From Blastococcus sp. HT6-30 (GTDB lineage Bacteria; Actinomycetota; Actinomycetes; Mycobacteriales; Geodermatophilaceae): a stretch of 64,000 bases of DNA. Position 1 is the first letter of the stretch, and the number at the start of each line of letters is the position of its first letter. The DNA is taken from assembly GCF_039729015.1 (NCBI RefSeq), contig NZ_CP155792.1:1946001-2010000 (forward strand), read 5' to 3'. The notes beneath the pieces were generated by a model. It saw nothing but the letters and a program-made list of their open reading frames with translations. It did no database searches and was not told the DNA's origin. This document shows positions 17,690-25,267 of the stretch, one piece after another. The position numbers were made by a program, and so were the translations under genes.

Positions 17690-17731
17690 TCGGGCCGTGA
17701 CGTGCATCACTACTCCGTGGGGGGCCTGGGC

Positions 17732-19231
17732 ATGACGGTGTTGGCAGAGACCGAGCGATCGGCGACGGCGACCGAGCACGTCGACGTGCTCATCGTGGGA
17801 GCCGGCATCTCGGGGATCGGTGCGGCGCACCACCTGCGGGAGCGGTTCCCCGACAGGTCGTTCGTCCTCCTCGATGCGCTGGAGGCCCGGGGGGGCACGT
17901 GGTGGACCCACCGGTACCCCGGGGTTCGATCCGACAGCGACCTGTTCACCTTCGGCTACAAGTTCAAGCCGTGGCGGGGGGCGTCGATCGCGACGTCCGA
18001 GGAAATCCTCCGCTACCTCGACGAGGTCATCGACGAAGAGGACCTGGCCGGCCGCATCCGCTACCGGCACCGGGTCACGACCGCGAGCTGGTCCTCGGCG
18101 GAGCGCCGTTGGACCGTCCAGGTGACCCGGGAGGACACCGGTGAGGAGCTGCGCCTCACCACCGACTTCCTGTGGATGTGCCAGGGCTACTACGACCACG
18201 CCCAGCCCTACCGGCCGCAGTGGGCGGGCCTCGACCGCTTCGGCGGCGAGGTCGTGCACCCCCAGCAGTGGCCCGACGACCTGGACCACGCCGGCAAGCG
18301 CGTGGTCGTCATCGGCTCCGGCGCGACGGCGGCGACCCTCGTCCCGGCCATCGCGGAGACCGCCGACCACGTCACGATGCTCCAGCGGTCGCCGACCTTC
18401 TTCTTCGCCCGGCCCCGGACCCACGAGCTGGCCGACACGCTGCGGTCGCTCGGCATCCCCGACGAGTGGACGCACGAGATCCTGCGCCGTGCCTACATCG
18501 CGGAGGGCGACGAGATCACCCGGCTGTCCTTCGAGTCCCCCGACGAGCTGCGGGCCATGCTGATGGAGGCCATGATCCCGTTGCTGCCCGAGGGCTTCGA
18601 CGTCGAGAAGCACTTCAGCCCGAGCTACCGGCCCTGGCAGCAGCGCCTCGCCGTCGTACCCGACGGCGACCTGTTCACGGCCCTGCGCGAGGGGAAGGCG
18701 TCGGTCGTCACCGACACGATCGAGACCTTCACCGAGACCGGCATCCGGCTGGCCTCCGGTGAGGAGCTCGAGGCCGACGTCGTGGTCACCGCCACGGGCT
18801 TCGACCTGAGCCTCTTCGGCGGGATCGCGTTCACCGTCGACGGCGAGGCGGTGGACTTCACCGACCGGGTGACCTGGCGCGGCGTCATGATCAGCGGGGT
18901 GCCGAACATGGCCTACGTGTTCGGCTACTTCCGGGCCAGCTGGACCCTGCGGGCGGACCTGGTCAGCGAGCTGGTGTGCCGGCTCCTGGCCCACGCCCAG
19001 GAGCGGGGAGCGTCCACGGTGGTCCCGCAGCTGCGCCCCGAGGACGCCGACATGCCCCTGCGGCCGTGGGCCGACCCGGAGAACTTCAACTCCGGCTACG
19101 TCATGCGCTCGATGCACCTGATGTTCAAGCAGGGCGACCGCGAGCCGTGGACGCACCTGCTCGAGTACCAGCAGGAGCGGACCGCGCTGCCCGCGGCCGA
19201 CCTCGACGACGGGACCCTGCGGTACAGCTGA
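17732..19231 (+). CDS. Baeyer-Villiger-type FAD-dependent monooxygenase (BVMO), copy 2
   Basis: A 499-residue class B monooxygenase, close paralogue of the gene at 4931. FAD motif GAGISG is at 23-28, BVMO fingerprint FGGEVVHPQQWP at about 170-181, and NADPH motif GSGATA follows. It should oxidise ketones or heteroatoms with NADPH and O2. A GTG at 17702 would add ten residues; the ATG at 17732 aligns with the start of the paralogue and is preferred. It is followed after 71 nt by an HSL-type esterase and preceded by a divergent VirS-like regulator, the order of the mycobacterial virS-mymA-lipR locus. Substrate unknown; membrane-lipid or xenobiotic ketone oxidation are the main options. Confidence 0.93.
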   Translation: MTVLAETERSATATEHVDVLIVGAGISGIGAAHHLRERFPDRSFVLLDALEARGGTWWTHRYPGVRSDSDLFTFGYKFKPWRGASIATSEEILRYLDEVIDEEDLAGRIRYRHRVTTASWSSAERRWTVQVTREDTGEELRLTTDFLWMCQGYYDHAQPYRPQWAGLDRFGGEVVHPQQWPDDLDHAGKRVVVIGSGATAATLVPAIAETADHVTMLQRSPTFFFARPRTHELADTLRSLGIPDEWTHEILRRAYIAEGDEITRLSFESPDELRAMLMEAMIPLLPEGFDVEKHFSPSYRPWQQRLAVVPDGDLFTALREGKASVVTDTIETFTETGIRLASGEELEADVVVTATGFDLSLFGGIAFTVDGEAVDFTDRVTWRGVMISGVPNMAYVFGYFRASWTLRADLVSELVCRLLAHAQERGASTVVPQLRPEDADMPLRPWADPENFNSGYVMRSMHLMFKQGDREPWTHLLEYQQERTALPAADLDDGTLRYS

Positions 19232-19302
19232 GCCACGCGAGCGAGATACCGGCGGGACGCCCAGCTCCCGCCGTCCACCCCCTTCCAGAAACAGGAGAAA
19301 CC

Positions 19303-20238
19303 GTGCCGGTCGACCCGCACATCGCCGCGATGCTCACCATGATGGAGGAGGCCGGGCTGCCCCCCATGTACGCGGGCAGCCCCGAAGCCGGACGGGCGCT
19401 GTACCTCCAGCTCACCCACGGCGCCCGCACCCCCGAGCAGCTGGTCCCCGTGGCCGGTACCGAGGACCGCACCGTGCCCGGCGCCACGGGGGACCTGAAG
19501 GCCCGCGTCTACCGGCCGGAGGGTGAGGGCCCCTTCCCGACCGTCGTCTTCTTCCACGGCGGCGGCTGGGTGATCGGCGACCTCGACACCCACGACAACA
19601 TGGCCCGGCACATCTGCCGGGGCAGCCGCGCGGTCGTCATCGCGATCGACTACCGGCTCGCCCCCGAGCACCCCTTCCCCGCCGCGGCCGAGGATGCGGT
19701 CGCCGCCGCCCGCTGGGTCGCCGGTTCCCTGGACGAGCTGGGCGGGGACCAGCGCCTGGCGCTCGCCGGCGACAGCGCGGGTGGCAACCTGGCCGCGGTC
19801 GTCGCCCAGGTGCTGCGGGACGAGGGCACCCCGTTGGCCGGGCAGCTCCTCATCTACCCCGCGGTCGACGCCGAGGGCGACTACCCGTCGCGCGTGGAGA
19901 ACGCCAAGGGGTACTTCCTCGAGAAGGACACGATGGACTGGTTCTACGGGCACTACGCCGGGGCCTGGGACGACGCGAAGGATCCGCGACTGTCGCCGCT
20001 GCACGGCTCGGACCTCTCCGGGTTGCCGCCGGCGGTCGTCGTGACAGCGGAGTACGACCCGCTGCGCGACGAGGGCGAGGCCTACGGCGAGGCGCTGCGG
20101 GCCGCGGGCGTCGAGGCCCACGTCCAGCGGTACGACGGCCTGATCCACGGGTTCTTCGACATGGGGACCATCTCCCCCGCTGCCCAGCGCGCGATCGAGG
20201 AGAGCTGCGAGCGGTTCGGCCGGCTGCTCCACCGCTGA
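19303..20238 (+). CDS. HSL-family alpha/beta hydrolase (acetyl-esterase/lipase, LipR-like)
   Basis: A 311-residue hormone-sensitive-lipase-type esterase. The oxyanion-hole HGGG is at residues 85-88, nucleophile Ser158 in GDSAGG, Asp252 in AEYDPLRD, and His282 in LIHGF, so the triad is complete. DYRLAPEHPFPAA is the family's conserved stretch. It starts with GTG 19303 after an AGGAGA ribosome site. It follows the BVMO in the same direction, so it probably hydrolyses the ester made by the oxygenase. A strong terminator at 20243-20279 closes the two-gene operon. Confidence 0.93.
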   Translation: MPVDPHIAAMLTMMEEAGLPPMYAGSPEAGRALYLQLTHGARTPEQLVPVAGTEDRTVPGATGDLKARVYRPEGEGPFPTVVFFHGGGWVIGDLDTHDNMARHICRGSRAVVIAIDYRLAPEHPFPAAAEDAVAAARWVAGSLDELGGDQRLALAGDSAGGNLAAVVAQVLRDEGTPLAGQLLIYPAVDAEGDYPSRVENAKGYFLEKDTMDWFYGHYAGAWDDAKDPRLSPLHGSDLSGLPPAVVVTAEYDPLRDEGEAYGEALRAAGVEAHVQRYDGLIHGFFDMGTISPAAQRAIEESCERFGRLLHR

Positions 20239-20242
20239 CCGG

Positions 20243-20279
20243 CACCGGGGGGCGGGCAGGGCGCGCCCGCCCCCCGGTG
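20243..20279 (+). terminator. 15-bp perfect hairpin ending the BVMO-esterase operon
   Basis: CACCGGGGGGCGGGC at 20243-20257 pairs perfectly with GCCCGCCCCCCGGTG at 20265-20279 across a 7-nt loop, starting four bases after the stop codon. No U-tract follows, which is usual in high-GC actinobacteria. Confidence 0.8.
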
Positions 20280-20469
20280 TGCGGGAGCCCGGGCGAGGAC
20301 GACGAGCCCCGGCGTCCTGGTGGACTCGGCGGTCCCCCTCCGTCGACGCGTGCCCGGAGCGGTGCTGCCCGGCCGCCCCCCAGAACTGGGGGTCCGAAGA
20401 CCCCACGCACGCGTGTGCCGCCCCACCCCTCGGGGACGCGGTGCTCCTCCGGTCACGGGCCGCCGGCCC

Positions 20470-20739
20470 GGCGCCGCGGTCACGCTGCCCTCGGCCGGCC
20501 CGGTGTCCATCCCGAGCGCCGCCCCGCCGGCGACCGTGACCGTCGAGGACGCCGCCGGCACCACGGCCGTCCTGCCGGTGACCGTCCTGGGCGGGGGTGC
20601 GACCCCGGGCGGCTCCTCCGGCGGCGGCACCGCGCCCGATGCCGGCACGCCGCCCGGCCAACCGACCGGCGTCGTGGCCACGGTGGAGGACGGGCACACC
20701 ACGGTGACCTGGGCCGCCGCCGACCGGTCGGCCACCGCT
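20470..20739 (+). pseudogene. Remnant of a secreted protein with a fibronectin-III-like start
   Basis: The plus-strand frame reads PATVTVEDAAGTTAVLPVTV, then a Gly/Ser/Pro linker, then PPGQPTGVVATVEDGHTTVT followed by WAAADRSA, which is the opening of a fibronectin type III domain. After residue RSA the sense is lost in arginine/proline-rich sequence. No start, signal peptide or complete domain is present. The strong hairpin at 20778-20809 may be the terminator of the lost gene. Confidence 0.45.
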
Positions 20740-20777
20740 CGGGCGAGCCCGCCCCGACGGTCTGATGGCGACGAACA

Positions 20778-20809
20778 GAGGGCCCGGCACCGGTTGGTGC
20801 CGGGCCCTC
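20778..20809. terminator. 14-bp perfect hairpin, likely terminator
   Basis: GAGGGCCCGGCACC at 20778-20791 and GGTGCCGGGCCCTC at 20796-20809 pair perfectly around a GGTT loop. It can serve the decayed gene to its left or the minus-strand micro-ORF transcript to its right. Confidence 0.8.
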
Positions 20810-20905
20810 GGTGCCGTGCAGTCACCGACCACCACGCGTTCGCGGGGCGTCACCACGGGCGCTGCACACCCGGCGGCGATGCTGGTGACCTGTGCCGTCA
20901 GGCCG

Positions 20906-20986
20906 TCAGGTCCGACGACGGCCGCTGAGGCGGCTGAGCAGCCGCTTGAGCAGGTTCGCCTTGATGAGCCCGGAGACGAGTCCCAT
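20906..20986 (-). CDS. 26-residue cationic amphipathic micro-protein
   Basis: A short minus-strand ORF starts with ATG at 20986, exactly eight bases after a near-ideal AAGGAGG ribosome site (20994-21000), and ends with TGA at 20906-20908. The peptide reads MGLVSGLIKANLLKRLLS and then RLSGRRRT: a hydrophobic N-terminal half, regularly spaced Lys/Arg and an arginine tail, so it would form an amphipathic membrane-seeking helix. No disulphide or signal cleavage site is present. It lies 132 nt downstream of the SpoIIE-type phosphatase gene on the same strand and may be its own unit. A bidirectional hairpin follows. Function unknown; the strength of the ribosome site is the main argument that it is translated. 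Confidence 0.6.
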   Translation of the reverse strand: MGLVSGLIKANLLKRLLSRLSGRRRT

Positions 20987-21118
20987 GCCGGTTCCTCCTT
21001 CGGGGGGTGGTGGAAGTCGTCTCTCTACCCAGGAACACGGCCCCCATGTCCGGAGGGGTGGAACGCCGTGCAGCGGTCGCCCGGAAGCGCCGCGCAGGCG
21101 ACGGCTCCGGACGTGCGG

Positions 21119-23719
21119 TCAGCCGGTCCGCTCGATGACGCCGGGGGCGTCGGGGATGCGGCTCGGCCGTGCCTCCGGGGGTCGCGGCCGGTCCTGCGGA
21201 TGCAGTCGGACGGCGATCAGCGCGACGTCGTCGTCGACCGCTCCCGGGAGCATCCGGGTCAGCAGCTCGTCGCAGAGCACGTCGAGGTCCTGCCCGGCCA
21301 GATCGCCCAGAGCGTCGGTCAGCCGCTCGAACCCGGCGTCGAGGTCGGCGTCGCGCCGCTCGACCAGCCCGTCGGTGTACAGCACGAGGACGGCGCCCCT
21401 GTCGAGTTCCACCTCGTGCTCCGACCGGCGGGCGGAGTCGTCGACCCCCAGCAGCAGGTCCGCCCGCGGGGCGGTCAGCGACCGGACGGTGCCGTCCGCG
21501 CCCACCACGACCGGCGGTGGGTGACCGGCGTTGGACCAGCGGATGGTGGTGGCTCCTCGACGGGCCTGCTCGTCGGTCTGCTCGAGGCGGAGGACGACGG
21601 CGGTGGCGTTCGTCCGGGTCCGCAGGACCGCCATCGCCTCGTCCACGCGGGTGAGGATCTCCGCCGGCCCGGCATCGGTGGTGACCGCGATCGCCCGCAG
21701 CATCGAGCGGACCTGGCCCATCGCGGCGGCCGCCTCGGTGTTGTGCCCGAGCACGTCGCCGATGGTCACGATGGTCGTGCCGCCCGGTTGGCGGAACGCG
21801 TCGTACCAGTCGCCGCCGACCTTCGCCGCCTCGGCCGCAGGCGTGTACCGCACCACGATCTGCACGTGGTCGGGCTGGACGGGTGCGGTCAGCAGCGACC
21901 GCTGCAGCCCCTCGGACAGCCGGCGCTGCTGGCGGTAGAGCCGCGCGGTGTCCAGAGCGAGCCCGGCGCGGGCGGCGATGTCGGCGGCGATCTGCCGGTC
22001 GGCGGCGGCGATCGGCGCACGCGCCGGGCCGCTGAACAGCGTGAGCACGCCGACGGTCCTACCCCGGCCCCGCAGCGGGAAGACGGCGAAGGACTCCGGC
22101 GCCAGCCGGTCCAGGTACCGGTGCACCGGCCCGGGCTCGAACACCTCCCGGAGACGTTCGGTGCCCTCGGCGCTGACGGTGACGACCCGGCCGGTGACCA
22201 GCGCCTGCCGGAGGTACGACGTCTCACGCAGCGCGCCGATGCGCTCGTGCGCATAACCTTTCACGACGGGGCGGAGCTCCGGTCGGGCGTGCCACCAGCC
22301 GACGTCGCGCACGGCACGCCAGCTACCGGCCTGGTCGTCGTCGACGAGGCTGACCAGGCACCAGTCGGCCAGCGACGGGACGACCAGCTGGGCCAGGCGG
22401 CCGACTGCCTGCTCGGCGTCCAGCGTGCCGTTGAGCTCGCGGGTGACGTCGCCCAGCAGCTCGCTGCGCTGCTGGGCGCGCACCCGCTCGCTGATGTCCA
22501 CGAAGTAGAGCGCCAACCCGCCGTGCTCGGGATTGGCACGGACCTCGACCCAGATGTCGAGCGGCTCGGGGTAGTACGCGTCGAACGCGACCACGCGGCC
22601 CGTGGCGACCGCCCGCCGGTAGCTGTCCTCGAACTCGCTGCCGACGGTGGCCGGGAACGCCTCCCAGAAGACCCGCCCGACGAGATCCGCCCGCCGGTAG
22701 CCGGAGACCCGCTCCGCCTCGGAGTTGACGTACGTGACCCGCCAGTCGGCGTCCATCGCCAGGTAGCCCACGGCCATCGACTCCAGTGCCTGCGCGGCCA
22801 GCTCCAGCGACCCCCGCTGCGCGGTGGTGTCGTGCACGACGCCGATCAGCCGTCCGGTCAGCCCCTCCTCTCCACCGACCACCTCGCCGCGGGCCGCGAC
22901 CCAGCGGGGCGCCCCGCCGGGGACGACGATCCGGTACTCGGCCTCGTAGGTCCCCCCGGTCTCGATGGCTCGCCGCACCCGGGCGACGACGTCCGCAACG
23001 TCGTCGGGGTGCACGTGCGCGTAGACGTCCTCGGGCCGGCCGCTGAACCCGGCCCGGTCCATCCCCGACAGCTCCAGCAGGCGGTCGTCGACGTCGAGGT
23101 CACCGGTGGCCAGGCCCAACTCGAAGGTGCCGACCTGCCCGGCCTCGAGCGCGAGCAGCCAGCGGGACCTGTCGATGGCGTGCTGGGCGAGCAGCCGCTG
23201 GGCCTGACCGGTCGCGCTCCGTGCCACCGCGGCGGCATCCGCCGAGCGCCGTCGCGCACCCCGCAGCTGCAACTCGGAGCTGCACGCATCGGCCAGGTCG
23301 GTCAGCACGGCCAGGTCCCGGTCCGACCAGGTGCGCGGCCGGCTGTCGATGGCGCACAGCGACCCGACCACGGCACCGTCGACGTCGGTGAGCGGCACGC
23401 CGGCGTAGGCGATCACCGACAGGTCGGGGATGGCCAGGTTGTCGCGAACCAGCGGGTGCGTGCGCGCGTCGGTGATGACCAGCAGCTCCGCCGACCGCAC
23501 CACGTGCTGGCAGAAGGAGTGGCTCAGCGGCGTGCGGCGGGTGGACTGCCAGGGCTCGGGCAGGCCGAGGGCACCCGCGAACACCTGCTCCTCGGCCGAC
23601 ACCAGGGTCACCAGCGCGACCGGCACGTCCAGCTGCCAGCGGACGAGGCGGGCGAAACGCTCGAACGCGGGATCGGAGTCCGCCGGCAGCGGCGTCCCGG
23701 AGGGCAGCGATCCAGTCAG
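21119..23719 (-). CDS. GAF/PAS-regulated SpoIIE-type PP2C serine phosphatase
   Basis: A large cytoplasmic signalling phosphatase of 835 residues from GTG 23626, or 866 from a CTG at 23719. Order: a GAF domain (SFCQHVVRSAELLVITDA, GSLCAIDSRPR), a PAS domain with PAC (FSGRPEDVYAHVHPDD), a second PAS (YLAMDADWRVTYVNSEAERV), a second GAF (about 400-580), and a C-terminal SpoIIE/PP2C domain with metal-binding aspartates in GGDWYDAF, IGDVLGHN, YTDGLVER and DDDVALIAVR. Such proteins dephosphorylate anti-anti-sigma factors in response to stress. GTG 23626 truncates the first GAF strand; the open frame reads LPADSDPAFERFARLVRW upstream, and CTG 23719 is preceded by GGGAGGA, so a non-AUG start is likely. 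Confidence 0.88.
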   Translation of the reverse strand: MTGSLPSGTPLPADSDPAFERFARLVRWQLDVPVALVTLVSAEEQVFAGALGLPEPWQSTRRTPLSHSFCQHVVRSAELLVITDARTHPLVRDNLAIPDLSVIAYAGVPLTDVDGAVVGSLCAIDSRPRTWSDRDLAVLTDLADACSSELQLRGARRRSADAAAVARSATGQAQRLLAQHAIDRSRWLLALEAGQVGTFELGLATGDLDVDDRLLELSGMDRAGFSGRPEDVYAHVHPDDVADVVARVRRAIETGGTYEAEYRIVVPGGAPRWVAARGEVVGGEEGLTGRLIGVVHDTTAQRGSLELAAQALESMAVGYLAMDADWRVTYVNSEAERVSGYRRADLVGRVFWEAFPATVGSEFEDSYRRAVATGRVVAFDAYYPEPLDIWVEVRANPEHGGLALYFVDISERVRAQQRSELLGDVTRELNGTLDAEQAVGRLAQLVVPSLADWCLVSLVDDDQAGSWRAVRDVGWWHARPELRPVVKGYAHERIGALRETSYLRQALVTGRVVTVSAEGTERLREVFEPGPVHRYLDRLAPESFAVFPLRGRGRTVGVLTLFSGPARAPIAAADRQIAADIAARAGLALDTARLYRQQRRLSEGLQRSLLTAPVQPDHVQIVVRYTPAAEAAKVGGDWYDAFRQPGGTTIVTIGDVLGHNTEAAAAMGQVRSMLRAIAVTTDAGPAEILTRVDEAMAVLRTRTNATAVVLRLEQTDEQARRGATTIRWSNAGHPPPVVVGADGTVRSLTAPRADLLLGVDDSARRSEHEVELDRGAVLVLYTDGLVERRDADLDAGFERLTDALGDLAGQDLDVLCDELLTRMLPGAVDDDVALIAVRLHPQDRPRPPEARPSRIPDAPGVIERTG

Positions 23720-23864
23720 ATGTCCTCCCGGAGCAGGGGCACGTGACCGACGACGTCCCGATGGGCCAGCCCCGCGATGCTACTGCTCCTCCCCGCCCTG
23801 GTCCGCTGCCCGGACGTCCGCCCATCGCCGGCGGCGGTTCCCGCGGTGGGGCTCCACCGACCAT

Positions 23865-24139
23865 GGGCGATGTGGAAGCCTCGCTGGGGAGCATTCCACC
23901 GCACCCCCCTGGACGGGCACCTGCGCGCCCTCGGCGTCAGCACGGTCGTGATCGCCGGCTGCAACTACCCCAACTGCCCCCGCGCGACGGTGTACGGGGC
24001 CAGCGAACGCGACTACCGGACGCTGATTGCCGAGGACGCGATCTCCGACCTGAATCGGATGCACCTGGCGGAGGCCGCCCGGATGGGGGTGCTGCACGCG
24101 CCGAGCACCGAGATGCTCCGGCGGCTGACGCCAGGGTGA
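23865..24139 (+). pseudogene. C-terminal remnant of an isochorismatase-family cysteine hydrolase
   Basis: The frame reads KPRWGAFHRTPLDGHLRALG, then STVVIAGCNYPNCPRATVYG, then ASERDYRTLIAEDAISDL, matching the second half of isochorismatase-like hydrolases, including the triad lysine (KPRWGAF) and catalytic cysteine (NCPR). The N-terminal half with the catalytic aspartate is absent; the upstream open sequence does not resemble the family. It therefore cannot be active. It sits just before the amide-hydrolase operon, where an intact cysteine hydrolase may once have belonged. Confidence 0.65.
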
Positions 24140-24157
24140 CCCGGGGCCGGTCGCAGC

Positions 24158-24196
24158 GGAACATGGTGGAAACGTCGGGCTCCTAGGTTCCGGCGG
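24158..24196 (+). promoter_or_regulatory. Purine-region promoter/operator 1 (GAAAC-N7-TCCTA)
   Basis: GGAAC at 24158-24162 and GAAAC at 24169-24173 precede, after exactly 7 nt, TCCTAGGTTCC. The -10 box is TAGGTT (24184-24189), and the GTG start at 24197 follows after 7 nt, implying a leaderless transcript. The same GAAAC-N7-TCCTA occurs at 26806 and 37210. Confidence 0.6.
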
Positions 24197-25267
24197 GTGT
24201 CCCACCCCATGCTGCAGCCCGGGAGCGGTCGGATCCCGGCACCGACGTACCTGCCCTCCATGCCCGAACACGTGCTGTGGGGACGGCTGCCGTGCGAGAA
24301 GGACCCACCGGTCCTCACCGTCGACCCCGGCACCGAGATCACCGTCGACACGGTCAGCCACGAGGGCATCCTGGAGGACCAGGGCCGGGACCCGGCTGCG
24401 TTCTTCGCCCGCCACGGTGCGACCGGGGTGCTCGAGGACGCCGTCGCCCTGGCGCACAGCGACCACCCGCACCGGTTCGGGGTCGACGGGCCGCACGTGG
24501 TCAGTCGGCCGATCGCCGTCGACGGTGCGCGCGTCGGTGACCTGCTGGCGATCACGGTCCTCGATGCCACGCCACGGGCGCCGTACGGCGTCATCTCCAA
24601 CCGGCACGGCCGGGGCGCCCTGCCGGGCGAGTACCCCCTCGCCGGCGAGCCCCTCTACAGCGCCTTCGCCACCGTCAGCGACGACGCGGCGCACGGCCGG
24701 CTGCCGCTGACCGAGGGCGGCGAGCCGGCGGTGCGGTTCCCCCTCGCTCCGTTCCTCGGCATCATGGGCGTCGCCGTGCCGGGCGGCGAGCGACCGCACT
24801 CGGTGCCACCCGGTCGCCACGGCGGCAACATCGACATCTCCCTGCTGACGGCGGGGAGCACGCTGTACCTGCCGGTCCAGGTCGACGGGGCACTGGCCTA
24901 CGTCGGCGATCCGCACTTCGCCCAGGGCGACGGCGAGGTGAGCCTGACCGCGATGGAGGGCAGCCTGCGCGCGACGCTCCGGCTCGACGTGGTCGCCCAC
25001 GAGGACGCGGTGCGGCGGTTCGGCGAGCTGGCCGCCCCGCTCGCCGAGACGACCGAGCTCCTGGTTCCCACGGGCATGGACGAGGACCTCGACCGCGCCG
25101 TCCAGAACTGCGTCCGTGCCGCGATCGCCCTGCTGGAGGCCCGGTTCGGCATGGACCCGCGCCTGGCCTACGCCTACCTCTCCGCGGCCACCGACTTCCG
25201 CATCAGCCAGGTGGTCGACGTCGTGAAGGGCGTGCACGCCACCATCCGGAAGGTGGACTTCGCGTGA
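24197..25267 (+). CDS. Acetamidase/formamidase family amidohydrolase
   Basis: A 356-residue FmdA/AmdA family protein. Recognisable blocks are VDTVSHEG near residue 50, PLAPFLGIMGVAVPGGERPHSVPPG in the middle, then GGNIDISLLTAGSTLYLPV and YVGDPHFAQGDGEVSLTAMEG, which hold the conserved histidine and acidic residues of the zinc-dependent formamidase fold. It hydrolyses short amides such as formamide or acetamide to ammonia and the acid. The start codon is GTG directly after the promoter. The stop overlaps the amidase gene by four bases (GTGA). Sharing its promoter element with the purine operon, it probably recovers ammonia from amides arising in or alongside that pathway. Confidence 0.9.
   Translation: MSHPMLQPGSGRIPAPTYLPSMPEHVLWGRLPCEKDPPVLTVDPGTEITVDTVSHEGILEDQGRDPAAFFARHGATGVLEDAVALAHSDHPHRFGVDGPHVVSRPIAVDGARVGDLLAITVLDATPRAPYGVISNRHGRGALPGEYPLAGEPLYSAFATVSDDAAHGRLPLTEGGEPAVRFPLAPFLGIMGVAVPGGERPHSVPPGRHGGNIDISLLTAGSTLYLPVQVDGALAYVGDPHFAQGDGEVSLTAMEGSLRATLRLDVVAHEDAVRRFGELAAPLAETTELLVPTGMDEDLDRAVQNCVRAAIALLEARFGMDPRLAYAYLSAATDFRISQVVDVVKGVHATIRKVDFA

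Noticed and set aside
20765-23746. A 993-residue plus-strand open frame over the SpoIIE phosphatase
   Set aside because: It is a GC-shadow of the phosphatase on the other strand, with histidine/arginine/glycine-rich sequence and no recognisable domain.
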